A stretch of 64,000 nt of DNA. Origin: Rhodopirellula baltica. Lineage in GTDB: Bacteria > Planctomycetota > Planctomycetia > Pirellulales > Pirellulaceae. The notes below the pieces were generated by a model. The model was not told the DNA's origin. It saw only the letters and a program-made list of their open reading frames with translations, and did no database searches. This document shows positions 37,201-47,220 of this stretch, piece after piece. The stretch spans positions 124,001-188,000 of the forward strand of contig PPHI01000037.1 of assembly GCA_002901265.1 (NCBI GenBank), written 5' to 3'. Both the position numbers and the translations under genes were made by a program. Every line of letters starts with the position of its first letter. Within the stretch, counting starts at the first letter, position 1.

Positions 37201-38981
37201 TCGCGATCGAATCGTTTGCCGTTTACCAATGTCTCTTGGCTGAACCCGATAAATTCGGAAAGGCGCAGCGTTGGGGTGGAGGTGACATGCATGCGCGAAC
37301 GCAGTCCGCATCTGACAAGGCGAAAGAAAGATTGACCGCTGAAACCGGCATCCAATACCTCGACGCCTTCCGTCTTCATATCGCAGAGCACCCCAATGAC
37401 CTGGATTCAGCGTTATTAGACACACCGATCCCCGAACCGACACGAACCGACAATCTCCCATGCATCTTGCTTGCCCTTCGCTATGCCAAGCAAACAGAAG
37501 CAGGGCGTGAATCAATTCAAGCGTTCAAAAACACGGTCCGAGAAACCAGCGAATCCGTACCGGACAACCGTACGCTAAGCCTCTTACAACTCGTCCTTGA
37601 ATTACATTCGACACCGGCTTCCGAAATCGATGTCACCGAATCATTGACGAACGTCATTGCGACGATCCCTAGCGAAGCTGAGTTAACGGAAACTGTCGAA
37701 AGCGGGAATCAAAAATCGCTAGAAAACCTGCACGACCTGCTGGTCCCCATAATCGTCGCGCATCAATCGGAGCACCCCAGTGCGACCGAAGTCATCGAAT
37801 CGCTTTCCAAACCACTCGCGATGATTGCCAATCAAACGAATGAACGACCACTCCAACTCGCGATCATGGCGTTTGGCGGCCATAACAAACAACAGATCCT
37901 CGATTCACTGGATCTGATCGAGCAACGGGCCGATTCACTCTCCACGCTCAACTTGTCGGAAATCAAGTTTTGCTTCGGCATCGCCAAAGGCCTTGCAGAA
38001 AAAGGCGACTACGTTGATTCCAGCCGAGCCGTCGAAATCGCATTGCGAAATGGGCTACCAACTCGATCCCTAAATAACGATTCCGACCCCTTTGCCCTGA
38101 AGACCAATCAGTCCTCCAATCCTACTCAAAACGCCTCCTTGTTGGGGCAGATTGAAGTGACAGACATGCTGTTAAGCACGGTTGCGATGTGGTCTAAACC
38201 CTTTGGCCTGGACGACATCTGCTCCCCGTCGATCGACGCCCACGATACCGAAGAATCTCCGACCAACAACAACGCAGAATTGGCTGACAAACTTGCCCAA
38301 ACTGTCCTGACAGTGCTCGCGCCGCAGAACCAATCGATTGCAAACAGTGCTTATGCGAAACGGATTGCGTCAGAACAAGCCTATGACAACTACAACTCGA
38401 ACACGACTTGGGAGATCCGCTCGGTTTCACTCGCCCTCGCCAATCTGGCACAGCAAGCCGGAACGTCTTCGCAAGTGATTGAACAATTGCGATCCATCGA
38501 AGCGAGTGGCGATGCGGATCGCTTGCGATGCGCGATCATCGTCGATGTCGCCTTTGCGACCGATGACACTGCCATGCAAACGTTGGCGATCAACGCCTTC
38601 GCCAAATCCTTGAACGAAGTCCTGCCAGCAGTGGACGCGGCAATCGTTTCAAACAACGGCACCTACACGATTACGCAACAAGACCAACTCGAATCGTGGG
38701 AAAAAAGCGATCGAGTGGACTTGTGCGTGCGGACGCTCTGGCCCGTCGTCAGCCGCCCACACCAATTCGACAAAGAGGATGTGCACACTGCATCGCAATT
38801 GCTAACACGGGTACAGAAGCTAATCGGATCCGATCACTACACCCAGAGCCGACACCGCGAAATCGCACGACGTATCGAAAGACAGTTATTCACGACGTCG
38901 GCCGAAGTGAAGGACGAGAAAACGTTCGGCCAGCAATTCGGCAATCAAGTCGAATCGATTTTCAAAGCGTTTGGCTTTTGA
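31239..38981 (+). CDS. Giant secreted tetratricopeptide-repeat protein (2580 residues)
   Basis: The start is the ATG at 31239, which gives a signal peptide ending around residue 43 (SSVSAQQ). The N-terminal third is built of TPR units, for example LGLLQSQRGNTSLAVDAFEKA, YQLGKSLLAIGQNEAAAAAM and LAALYAAAGDLDAAYEAINQ-like repeats spaced by about 34 residues. A central region at about 990-1400 is less regular with Asn/Ser-rich linkers (YSNSSSSSNQ). TPR-like units return at about 1440-1720 and weakly to about 2300. There is no catalytic motif I can see. It is probably an exported protein-interaction scaffold. It is a single uninterrupted frame of 7.7 kb; a GTG at 31191 is an alternative start but would hide the signal peptide. 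Confidence 0.88.
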   Translation: MRIRGFRLFDTNTNSIKFFASLAVAAMIVADVSPTPLSSVSAQQVADKQAELTERFMTVLRRRPRPGTALDRVYGYHVQNGSLDELLQSLDVADDAPDAGANQMILGLLQSQRGNTSLAVDAFEKAETLLPDDAMASYQLGKSLLAIGQNEAAAAAMERAIDRNPARNEALAMFTELGRLYGRAGLNEKALQVWTKLEALFPGDVKVGGQIARTLAEEGDYESALARYQQLASSARQPEQQVAFGIQAAEMKRQLCRHDESTEDLELILNRLRPGSWLYANVRERIEEGFLKSGDYDALAEYYKTKLAATPDNLELQIRLGRIYINSRRLDDAVTTLLAALEKAPENSEVRLTLIEVLKRKDDLAAAANQFEKLVDLDPSNPDYLMRWGKTVLADKQRPLGERQDIAIEIWNRLAEARPDDAVILAQVADAFRSIERSELAIKLYRQAVEVAPETPQYREYLGEYLFELDRKDEAIEAWESLAADGRRSRDSLVRLAEIFRTFELDDLSLKAWQDASSLDLTFEQELQFAKTLRERDKIDAAFASLDRAETLAESPDEKEQLLRDRITTYALAGTLQEQIESLRQDEATPNNLRVLALLYAAAGDLDAAYEAINQALQQSPDSVDILLISAEIAERQNRMADAVEKFRRLANLDGQFKTNHLRHLADLQMRLGQTDDAFETCQELIDTNPASSESYQFLARNAFRAGRDDTAITALRKAMSIAPRDNTSRRMLASAFADRYRTDEAIEVYWQAMQYASKLDEQLQLVQNLAPLYDRKTDIPEMIRRIEDMRNDEVDERSLVVLIAAAYETIEDYGAAIKTLESAVVNSPRDVPLLENMVRVCDLAIELEEAAAFQERIVSLEDTPENRIKLIQLQLDADLIDIDTALNDRLAIGADPHYLGQMIRGSVGRMDYETAIAICEAALRRDPSLWDIKLQLAQLLLLSPQSFEPTDGTDGDAELVAFERVLELVEEVRALDLPVETKPPTAFRRTAGPNASKSNQSYNPQSWSNHYYPLARLLHLGTYSNSSSSSNQLAMPNDFGHARVMAATLHFAMIAKKEPDSEASKQIYDLLTTKYATGETDEIEDPVVLWDFRGIENSLTYLTRSSPKQHYTEADRQGETDRMWRLAELDPEHAEQLLRNMLFNFAVQDKTLSGDDAPLPASRIELVKRFYRDAEAKLNRDVTKRSKSDWHTAMQYRMILDHLHTRRGETELANQYAITPPAQDAPFAELMTAINFYLSIDRREPAETLIPRLLPASRNDKQSGGYQNAGIQGTIGTLRYGKASGQELFEKHKFEFLQAILAEACNAKPQSNSRGTSLTDGTCYVYVRSRSGGYYSVYVKCPLVPEVLPENVIREFSSFLPTLENSSGQPTFKIEDAMVAWLDQPVPGATEREQKIRDVLAAYAHWWNEDPAGCYQRLNQLCERYPDDIDLKIEQARLACEIGQPALALEKLNNIESLDSNMLTRTEMAAMNIASQIGDTDRARKAAKRLFGLRIDTNTQLALAEQMRRLGMPEQAKAMMQRLRGQRKKDERTEIQIANAFLANDDEEAAAEVAYSVLRRLNSGRTQSGNADYYRRQVVSVLKKANKLDPLTERAKRRVESAPQSVRAINELMELYTAAGQKTQADELAKRIAKNDKVSQPQLLIAQAEAFKQSGNYEEAVRYYLMAWAKNPNLMQRDFYDMYSPARQLAETDFAFELLNQIPPNAFPGYRISELLRMGRNAKSFSEPKRQFARRMLTRTDADTYLLAILQSIPESERPNLPEIDEALVKAACAEDSFAKDSSFWRIQSYSSLGQVTGALQELVEIANRSEQYGKRLREHAQQTIDKYPESSGYAAQLFLALIDVANDQIDDAPKRDEAVKVIRGLFQDKREQLVKHASETMIWQFGSALESSKHPIEEKNALLRSIFDVANHDPNLFYNSFNLTPSARLADLYSQAGLRWQAHQIMWNAFQTIDHSQDNVSNPGYGDYQDINETINLAESMARQEFAIESFAVYQCLLAEPDKFGKAQRWGGGDMHARTQSASDKAKERLTAETGIQYLDAFRLHIAEHPNDLDSALLDTPIPEPTRTDNLPCILLALRYAKQTEAGRESIQAFKNTVRETSESVPDNRTLSLLQLVLELHSTPASEIDVTESLTNVIATIPSEAELTETVESGNQKSLENLHDLLVPIIVAHQSEHPSATEVIESLSKPLAMIANQTNERPLQLAIMAFGGHNKQQILDSLDLIEQRADSLSTLNLSEIKFCFGIAKGLAEKGDYVDSSRAVEIALRNGLPTRSLNNDSDPFALKTNQSSNPTQNASLLGQIEVTDMLLSTVAMWSKPFGLDDICSPSIDAHDTEESPTNNNAELADKLAQTVLTVLAPQNQSIANSAYAKRIASEQAYDNYNSNTTWEIRSVSLALANLAQQAGTSSQVIEQLRSIEASGDADRLRCAIIVDVAFATDDTAMQTLAINAFAKSLNEVLPAVDAAIVSNNGTYTITQQDQLESWEKSDRVDLCVRTLWPVVSRPHQFDKEDVHTASQLLTRVQKLIGSDHYTQSRHREIARRIERQLFTTSAEVKDEKTFGQQFGNQVESIFKAFGF

Positions 38982-39038
38982 CCGGGGCGCTGCCGAATCA
39001 TGGTTCGGCAGCGAAGGTTCTGTCTCTCTGGCCAGGAA

Positions 39039-40628
<1,590 letters not shown>

Positions 40629-40845
40629 TGTGCTCTCCCAGCTCTGATGTTCGTCAGATCTTTTGCCAAACCATAAAGGTCGATGAATAGAGATGCTGCG
40701 GTATTGGCCGCAACCGGTCCGCTCGGCAAGAAGCACGCGGGCACGCCAACACGCCGAGAAGGGCGATCAGTATTGCATATTTGGCGGCAACAAGAAGCGG
40801 TGGTGGGAATGATTCGACACCACCACCGCAAAAGAAAGCTCGAAA

Positions 40846-41766
40846 CTAGATTTCTGTTTCGGCCATGTCGCGAGCGTGATAGCTGCTGCGGACGAATGGG
40901 CCGCTAGCGACCTTTTTGAATCCCATCCCCTTGGCGATTTCGGCGAGCTCTTCGAACTCTTCAGGTGGGACATAACGGACCACTGGCAAGTATTTCTCGC
41001 CCGGCTGCAAGTATTGGCCCAAGGTCAGAAAATCGACGTCGTACTCGCGCATGTCCGCCAACGCGTCCAGCAACTCGCCGCGTTCTTCGCCAAGGCCCAA
41101 CATCAAACCGCTTTTGGTTTTGACCTGCGGATTGTATTCCTTGACCTTCTTCATCATGCCCAAGGTCCATGCGTATTCGCTTTTGGGACCGCGAACGCGG
41201 CGATACAAACGTGGCACCGTTTCCATGTTGTGGTTGAACACGGTTGGGGCCGCATCAATGACCCGTTTCAGTGCATCACGGCAATTCACGAAGTCGGGCG
41301 TGAGGACTTCGGTGGTCGCACCGGTCCGCTCGCGAACCGCGACAATACAACGGTAGTAGTGATCGGCACCGCCATCGGGCAGATCGTCGCGAGTCACGCT
41401 GGTGATAACCACATGCTTCAGCCCCAATCGCGCGGCGGCTTCGGCAACACGTTCGGGCTCGTCCGCTTCCGGCATCGCCGGTGGGCGTCCGCGGTGCACC
41501 GCACAGAATCCGCACGGACGTGTGCACACATTGCCCAAGATCATGAAGGTCGCCGTTTGCTGGCTGTAACACTCCATGCGGTTGGGGCACTTCGCGTTGT
41601 CGCAAACCGTTTCCAGTTTGAGCTCGTCGAGCAACCCCGCCGTCATGTGGTTGGCGTTGCTTTTGGGGATCGGTCGTTTCAACCAACGTGGCAGTCGACC
41701 GCTTCCGCTGAGATCAGTTCCTTCGGGGATTTCAGGGTCGGCGACGACAGGTAAACGGAATGCCAT
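40846..41766 (-). CDS. lipA: Lipoyl synthase
   Basis: This radical-SAM enzyme inserts two sulfur atoms into octanoyl groups on carrier proteins. Both iron-sulfur sites are visible: CxxxxCxxxxxC at Cys55, Cys60 and Cys66 (auxiliary cluster) and CTRPCGFC with Cys81, Cys85 and Cys88 (radical-SAM cluster). The C-terminal RSSY that ligates the auxiliary cluster is present (VRSSYHARD). The 306-residue length is normal. It is oriented toward pckA with a 217-base gap. No lipB or lipoate ligase lies in the window. Confidence 0.96.
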   Translation of the reverse strand: MAFRLPVVADPEIPEGTDLSGSGRLPRWLKRPIPKSNANHMTAGLLDELKLETVCDNAKCPNRMECYSQQTATFMILGNVCTRPCGFCAVHRGRPPAMPEADEPERVAEAAARLGLKHVVITSVTRDDLPDGGADHYYRCIVAVRERTGATTEVLTPDFVNCRDALKRVIDAAPTVFNHNMETVPRLYRRVRGPKSEYAWTLGMMKKVKEYNPQVKTKSGLMLGLGEERGELLDALADMREYDVDFLTLGQYLQPGEKYLPVVRYVPPEEFEELAEIAKGMGFKKVASGPFVRSSYHARDMAETEI

Positions 41767-42042
41767 GAACGTAAAAAATCGTGTTTTGCGTGAACCAGAT
41801 GCGAACTCTTTCGTCTGCGGTATTGTAGTGAAAGGTCAGCAGGAGCAATGGGTAATCGGCGAAGGCAAAACTTCGCTGCCATCTAAAGACGTCAATACAG
41901 TCACTAAACCGATTCATCGGACTTGCTGGCAACGGACAATTCCTTCAAGTTGCCTTAATCGGGCTGACCGACCTTCCTCAGGGTCCCCAATTGCCGGGGG
42001 GCAATACCCAAAAGGCCTTCTGCGGATACAATCCCCCCCACC

Positions 42043-42552
42043 ATGGCGAAGAACAAATCTAAATCGAAAAAGGGCGCGTCCGCTAAAAAGGCTGGCCCAA
42101 CAATCACAATCGTTTCCGAGAATCGCAAAGCCCGACACCGCTACGAGATCCTTGACACGATCGAATGCGGACTGATGCTGATGGGCAGCGAAGTCAAGTC
42201 GATGCGTGAAGGTAAGCTGTCGCTCGACGAAGCACACATCCGCGAAAAAGATCGCGAGTTGTGGCTGATCGGTGCCGACATCGCCCATTACAACAACGCG
42301 GGCATGTGGAACCATGACCCGCGCCGGCCTCGCAAACTGCTGCTGCACGCGGTCGAGATCAACAAATTCTCCGGACGTGCCCACGAACGCGGCCTGACAC
42401 TGATCCCGCTGAAGGTGTACTTCAACGAACGCGGCATCGCCAAGTGCTTGATGGGGTTGGTCAAAGGCAAGAAGATCCACGACAAACGCGAGACGCTGAA
42501 AAAACGCGACTCCGACCGCGGCCTCCAGCGGGCGATGCGAGGCCGAGGTTAA
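42043..42552 (+). CDS. smpB: SsrA-binding protein
   Basis: SmpB carries tmRNA to stalled ribosomes for trans-translation. The 169-residue protein has the OB-fold core KARHRYEILDTIECGLML, GSEVKSMREGK, INKFSGRAHE-type EINKFSGRAHERG and the C-terminal basic tail that reads the empty mRNA channel (KKIHDKRETLKKRDSDRGLQ). The lysine-rich N-terminal extension (KNKSKSKKGASAKKAG) is typical. The tmRNA gene itself is not in this window. The ABC ATPase gene starts 26 bases downstream on the same strand. Confidence 0.96.
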   Translation: MAKNKSKSKKGASAKKAGPTITIVSENRKARHRYEILDTIECGLMLMGSEVKSMREGKLSLDEAHIREKDRELWLIGADIAHYNNAGMWNHDPRRPRKLLLHAVEINKFSGRAHERGLTLIPLKVYFNERGIAKCLMGLVKGKKIHDKRETLKKRDSDRGLQRAMRGRG

Positions 42553-42578
42553 CCAACCGCTAACGAAGTTTGATCGCC

Positions 42579-43304
42579 ATGCAAAACGACGAATCCAACC
42601 CGACGGATACCACGCAACTCAACTCGCACGTTTTGGCGATCCGCGATCTGATCAAGACGTTCGACCAACCCGGCGGTGGCAAACTGACCGTGCTGGATAT
42701 CGAATCACTCACGATCGACGCCGGCGAACAACTGGCCCTGATCGGTGAAAGCGGCGGCGGCAAAACCACGCTGCTGCACATCATTGCCGGGCTGCTCACC
42801 CCGACATCGGGCAGCATTCGTGTTGGCAATATCGAAACCACCAAGCTGTCCGAACAAGGCCGCGACCGCTTGCGTGCGGCGTCCATCGGGTACGTGTTTC
42901 AAACATTCAATCTACTGCCCGCATTTTCGGCAATTGAAAACGTTCAACTGGGCATGGCGTTCGGCAATCGCCCCGTCGACATCACACGTGCCCGTGACCT
43001 GCTCGGTAAAGTCGGCTTGGCGGACCGCGCGAACTATCGCCCACGTCAACTCTCGGTTGGCCAACAACAGCGTGTCGCAATCGCCCGCGCTCTCGCCGGA
43101 CGCCCGAAACTGTTGCTTGCCGACGAACCGACCGCAAACGTCGACCCCGCCAGCGCCGACAGCGTGCTGGACCTGATCATTAACTCCTGTCGCGACGAAA
43201 AGATTGCACTGATGATGGTGACTCACTCGATGCCAGTCACCGAACGCTTCGCACGCGTTGACCGCTTGGAAGACCTCAACCGCGTCCTCCAATCAACGCC
43301 GTGA
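42579..43304 (+). CDS. ABC transporter ATP-binding protein (LolD/MacB type)
   Basis: The 241-residue ATPase has a complete motif set: Walker A GESGGGKTTLLH, the Q-loop in YVFQTFNLLPAF, signature QLSVGQQQRVAIARAL (SVGQQ instead of SGGQQ), Walker B LLLADEPTANVDP, and H-loop VTHS. Sequence and size place it in the LolD/MacB/FtsE class, which pairs with permeases of FtsX type and extrudes lipoproteins or peptides or works mechanically across the envelope. The permease gene starts 58 bases downstream. The ATG at 42579 is preferred to a TTG nine bases earlier. Confidence 0.93.
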   Translation: MQNDESNPTDTTQLNSHVLAIRDLIKTFDQPGGGKLTVLDIESLTIDAGEQLALIGESGGGKTTLLHIIAGLLTPTSGSIRVGNIETTKLSEQGRDRLRAASIGYVFQTFNLLPAFSAIENVQLGMAFGNRPVDITRARDLLGKVGLADRANYRPRQLSVGQQQRVAIARALAGRPKLLLADEPTANVDPASADSVLDLIINSCRDEKIALMMVTHSMPVTERFARVDRLEDLNRVLQSTP

Positions 43305-43362
43305 TCGCATCACCACGAAGCTTGCACTTTAGCTCCCTCACGCCTGCCAACTTACCTGCACC

Positions 43363-44727
43363 ATGTGGCTCCTTCGCATCGCTTGGCGAAACTTCTGTTA
43401 TCGCTCGCTATCCAGTTTGCTGACCACCGTTTCGCTGGCACTCGGTGTCGCGTTGGTCGTGATGGTGCTGGCGATCTTTGGCATCGTCACCGAAGCGTTC
43501 TCCCGCAACGCACAAGTCGGCTACAACTTGGTCGTCGGCCCCAAAGGCAGCGCGCTGCAACTGACACTCAACAGCGTGTACTACCTCAGTCGACCGATCG
43601 AGAACCTGCCGTACACCGAGTACATGGAATACTTCCCGGCCGCCGAGCGCGCCGAAATGGTTCGTCGATTTGGTGGTGATCCCGCACTGGGCGAACGCGA
43701 TGGGATCTATGCCAGCTACGTTGCCGGCGGATTTGCGATTCCGCTGGCACTGGGCGATTACTTGAGCGAGTTCCGTGTGGTCGGCACGACGCCTGACTTC
43801 TTCGAAAAACTTCGCCACGGGCCAACGCTGGAAGAGAAATTCAGCTTCAGCGAAGGCCGCGCACTGAAAACTCACTCGGACGAATACGGATACTTCGAAG
43901 CCGTCCTGGGCTCGCGTGTCGCACGGCAAATGAATTTGTCAGTCGGCGATACGTTCCAAAACAATCACGGCGACCCCGAAGGCAAAGGCCACGGCCAGGG
44001 CTTTACCGTTGTTGGCATCATGGATCCGACCGGCACCCCCAACGACCGTGCCGCGTTCGTCAACCTGGAAGGCTTCTACCTTTTGGAAGGCCACTCCAAA
44101 CCAGTTCCTGATGACGTCATCAACGAACCCGCGACGGATCCGATTCAGGATGCCAGCGGAAAGCTGCCGCTGACGATTCCCGAACGTGAAGTCACGTCGA
44201 TTTTGGTTCGCACTGGGATGCCAATGCTGGGTGTCGTGCTGGAGACACAAGTCAACGAGAGCGTTCGCGCCCAAGCTGCCGCACCGGTTGGCGAAATCGC
44301 TCGCCTGATGGAAGCGATCGTCGGACCGATGCTGACAGCCTTGCTGGTGATCACACTGATCACTTGCGTCGTTGCGGCGGTCGGGGTTCTGGTCGCGATT
44401 TACAACTCGATGAACGACCGCCGCCGTGACATCGCGGTGATGCGTGCGCTTGGCGCACGTCGGGAGACAGTCACGGGTGTGATTTTGATGGAGAGCATGC
44501 TGATTGCGTCGATTGGTGCAATCGCGGGCTGGTTCTTGGCCCACGTAGCGATCTGGTTTTTCAGCGGCGAGATCGAGGACCGTACAGGCGTCCAAGTCGG
44601 AATCCTTACCACCAGTTCGTACGAGGGTTGGGTCTTCCCACTTGTCGCGATCCTGGCCCTCCTCGCAGGCCTCCTGCCAGCACTGAGCGCCTATCGTACT
44701 GACGTCGGCACAAACTTGTCGGCTTAG
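43363..44727 (+). CDS. ABC transporter permease of FtsX/MacB type
   Basis: The 454-residue protein has the FtsX/MacB topology: one N-terminal helix (about 17-42), a large periplasmic domain of roughly 270 residues and three C-terminal helices, the first followed by the conserved loop YNSMNDRRRDIAVMRALGAR. That loop couples movement to the ATPase. The partner ATPase gene is directly upstream. Substrates in this class include lipoproteins, toxins and antimicrobial peptides; none can be assigned here, and no membrane-fusion protein gene is adjacent. Confidence 0.92.
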   Translation: MWLLRIAWRNFCYRSLSSLLTTVSLALGVALVVMVLAIFGIVTEAFSRNAQVGYNLVVGPKGSALQLTLNSVYYLSRPIENLPYTEYMEYFPAAERAEMVRRFGGDPALGERDGIYASYVAGGFAIPLALGDYLSEFRVVGTTPDFFEKLRHGPTLEEKFSFSEGRALKTHSDEYGYFEAVLGSRVARQMNLSVGDTFQNNHGDPEGKGHGQGFTVVGIMDPTGTPNDRAAFVNLEGFYLLEGHSKPVPDDVINEPATDPIQDASGKLPLTIPEREVTSILVRTGMPMLGVVLETQVNESVRAQAAAPVGEIARLMEAIVGPMLTALLVITLITCVVAAVGVLVAIYNSMNDRRRDIAVMRALGARRETVTGVILMESMLIASIGAIAGWFLAHVAIWFFSGEIEDRTGVQVGILTTSSYEGWVFPLVAILALLAGLLPALSAYRTDVGTNLSA

Positions 44728-44762
44728 CGGCGACTGGTCACGTGTCCGGGACCATTGTTTCG

Positions 44763-44786
44763 GGGGGGCTGCAAAAGTAGCCCCCC
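44763..44786 (+). terminator. G6/C6 hairpin after the ABC permease gene
   Basis: GGGGGGCT and AGCCCCCC form an 8-bp, very GC-rich stem around GCAAAAGT, 35 bases beyond the permease stop. No T-run follows. It may protect the mRNA end or act as a weak terminator before the MFS gene. Confidence 0.45.
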
Positions 44787-44932
44787 GCATCGACAACGTC
44801 TGGACTGCGACAAAGTCTCACACGGCCCTCCCGTCATCGGCAGTGAGCAAATATATTCACTCACCCGTCGACCGCGATTTCAAAGGCCCTCGTTGCAAAC
44901 GGCCTTCCCGCCAATCTTCCGTAAAGCTGTTC

Positions 44933-46270
44933 ATGAACCAACCAGAGACGCAGGAATCGACCGCTTCAGACGAAAGCGGCTCTGGTGCTTCGCCTTACAC
45001 GCCCCCGGTGGCGATCGAGGCAGCGGAAGAGCTCAGCGAAACACGCGATCCGCAAAAGCGGCAAGCCGGAATTCTGTTTATCTGGATCACGCTGTTCATC
45101 GACATTTTGGGCTTGGGCATCGTCATCCCAGTACTTCCGGGACTGGTCGAGGAACTCTCCGGCCTCTCCAAGAGCGGTGCGGCGTGGTATTACGGCGTGA
45201 TCGTGGCGTCGTATGCGACGATGCAGTTTTTCTTTGCACCGATTCTGGGCGGACTGTCCGATCGATTTGGTCGACGACCAATCCTCTTGGTCGCGCTGTT
45301 TGGTCTTGGCATCGACTTCATCATCCAAGGGATGGCGGATAGTTTGTGGTTGCTATTTGCGGCACGAATCATCTCGGGAATCTTCGGTGCCAGCTTCACC
45401 ACCGGCAACGCTTACATCGCTGACATCTCGACCGAAGACACACGGGCCAGAAACTTTGGCCTGGTCGGCGCCGCGTTTGGTTTGGGATTCATCATCGGCC
45501 CCGCGTTGGGTGGCTTGTTGAGCGCCCAGGTTTCGCTTCGAGCGCCGTTCTTTGCGGCGGCCGGGCTGGCACTATTGAACTGGCTCTATGGCTTCTTCAT
45601 CTTGCCGGAATCGCTACCAGTCGAAAAGCGGCGTCCGTTCTCGCTGAAAACCGCAAACGCTTTTGGCACGATCAAGACGCTCCGCCGATACCCGCTAGTC
45701 GCCGGACTTGCGATGGTGTTTTTGCTGAAAGCACTCGCTCAACGCGGGATGGAAAACGTCTTCGTCCTGTTTTCCGAATTCCGCTTTGGCTGGAATGACC
45801 AAACGGTTGGCTTTTTCTTGTGCTGGGTCGGTGTGACCGCAGTCATCGTTCAGGGCGGATTGGTTCGTCCTGCTGTCAAACGTTTCGGCGAGTCAAAGAT
45901 TCTGCTGTTCGCAACGATCATCTCGGCCGTTTCGTTTCTCGGTTATGCCTTTGCCAGCGAAGCATGGATGTTGCCTGTGATTGCCATCGTCGGATCACTC
46001 GGTGGCTTAGCTGGTCCTGCGGTACAAAGCTTGGTTACCAAGACGGTCAAAGAGACGGAACAGGGCGAGGTTCAAGGGGCCCTATCGTCACTTCAGGGCC
46101 TGACCAGTATTTTCGCACCAATCATCTTTACCAGCGGCTTGTTCAGTTACTTTACAGGCTCGACGACCCCAGTGGTGTTTGCCGGGGCACCATTCCTGCT
46201 GGGCGCGATCTTAATCTTCGTTTCATTTTTTGTATTGCTAGGCGTACTCGCCAAGCACGCACAAGATTAA
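44933..46270 (+). CDS. Major facilitator superfamily transporter (TetA/DHA1-like)
   Basis: Twelve transmembrane segments are visible. The signature between helices 2 and 3, GGLSDRFGRRPILL, and the DHA1 motif C region GFIIGPALGG identify a drug:H+ antiporter-like MFS protein. The first helix (FIWITLFIDILGLGIVIPVL) and VLPGLVEELSG match the TetA/tetracycline-exporter subgroup, including many planctomycete members that are probably not resistance genes. An N-terminal polar extension of about 45 residues precedes helix 1. The ATG at 44933 is the best start; an ATG-less extension to 44843 is rejected. Confidence 0.9.
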   Translation: MNQPETQESTASDESGSGASPYTPPVAIEAAEELSETRDPQKRQAGILFIWITLFIDILGLGIVIPVLPGLVEELSGLSKSGAAWYYGVIVASYATMQFFFAPILGGLSDRFGRRPILLVALFGLGIDFIIQGMADSLWLLFAARIISGIFGASFTTGNAYIADISTEDTRARNFGLVGAAFGLGFIIGPALGGLLSAQVSLRAPFFAAAGLALLNWLYGFFILPESLPVEKRRPFSLKTANAFGTIKTLRRYPLVAGLAMVFLLKALAQRGMENVFVLFSEFRFGWNDQTVGFFLCWVGVTAVIVQGGLVRPAVKRFGESKILLFATIISAVSFLGYAFASEAWMLPVIAIVGSLGGLAGPAVQSLVTKTVKETEQGEVQGALSSLQGLTSIFAPIIFTSGLFSYFTGSTTPVVFAGAPFLLGAILIFVSFFVLLGVLAKHAQD

Positions 46271-46410
46271 CGGATTTGATTGGCGGGGCATTCTTTCCGG
46301 CGTTAGCAAATCGCTGTCTTTCAAAGCGATCGGGCCTCGTCATAATGCAGACGTTGACGCGCTCGATCCGTCATGTGATTCCAGCCTCTCCTCCAGCCTC
46401 AGCGGTTGTG

Positions 46411-47220
46411 ATGCCTCGTTTTTTTAGCCCAGTTGCAATAGCGTTCGCCGTTCTTGCCACGATCCTGGTTTCCAATGTCGCACATGCGGCTTCGCCGCTG
46501 CCACACGCCCACGCCCATAATGACTACTGGCATACACAACCTTTAATCGATGCGCTCGACCACGGGTTCAGCAGCGTCGAAGCGGACGTGTTTTTCACCG
46601 GCGAGAAACTGCTGGTTGGGCATGACTTGTTTGAACTCCGCTCCCAGCGAACGTTGCAAAGCCTGTATCTCGATCCGCTTCGCGAGCGGGTAAAACAGAA
46701 CGGCGGATCCGTCTATAAAGACGGCCCTCGATTCATGTTGATGATCGATTTCAAATCCGATGGCGAGCAAACCTTCAAGGCACTCGAAGCGGTCCTTGCG
46801 AACTATCGCGAAATGCTTTGCCGTGTCGAGTCAGGCAAGCTGATTGACGGCCCCATCCAAATCGTCGTTTCTGGCAACCGTCCTATCGAGACGATGAAAG
46901 AGACCGAGAATCGCCTGTGCTTCGTCGATGGTCGTGTCGAGAACCTGACCGGCAAATCCTATGACAAAAATCTGATGCCTGTCGTCAGTGATCGCTGGAC
47001 GAAGTACTTCCAGTGGACCGGCAAAGGATCAATGCCAGAAAACGAGAAAAAGCAGCTTCGACAATTTGTTGATGCGGCTCACGCCAACGGACAACGCGTT
47101 CGTTTCTGGGCCACTCCAGAAAAAGACGCTGTATGGCAAGCCTTGCTCGATGCGGATGTTGACCACATCAATTCCGATCAGCTGGAACGACTCGAAGAGT
47201 TTCTTAGAAACGGCAAATAG
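46411..47220 (+). CDS. Secreted PLC-like phosphodiesterase (AIM6/GDPD-like)
   Basis: After a signal peptide (about residues 1-26, VSNVAHAAS) comes HAHAHNDYWHTQPLIDALDH, then GFSSVEADVFFTGEKLLVGH. These are the active-site histidine and the acidic metal ligands of the PLC-like phosphodiesterase fold, closest to glycerophosphodiester phosphodiesterases and Aim6-type proteins. The later MIDFKSDG and NSDQLERLEEF complete the TIM-barrel ends. It should act outside the cytoplasm on a phosphodiester such as a phospholipid headgroup. The ATG at 46411 gives a clean signal peptide; an ATG at 46345 would add 22 residues. Confidence 0.82.
   Translation: MPRFFSPVAIAFAVLATILVSNVAHAASPLPHAHAHNDYWHTQPLIDALDHGFSSVEADVFFTGEKLLVGHDLFELRSQRTLQSLYLDPLRERVKQNGGSVYKDGPRFMLMIDFKSDGEQTFKALEAVLANYREMLCRVESGKLIDGPIQIVVSGNRPIETMKETENRLCFVDGRVENLTGKSYDKNLMPVVSDRWTKYFQWTGKGSMPENEKKQLRQFVDAAHANGQRVRFWATPEKDAVWQALLDADVDHINSDQLERLEEFLRNGK

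Noticed and set aside
44933-46270. Tetracycline-resistance gene
   Set aside because: Only the MFS subgroup resemblance supports it; no TetR-type regulator is adjacent, and planctomycetes carry many such exporters.
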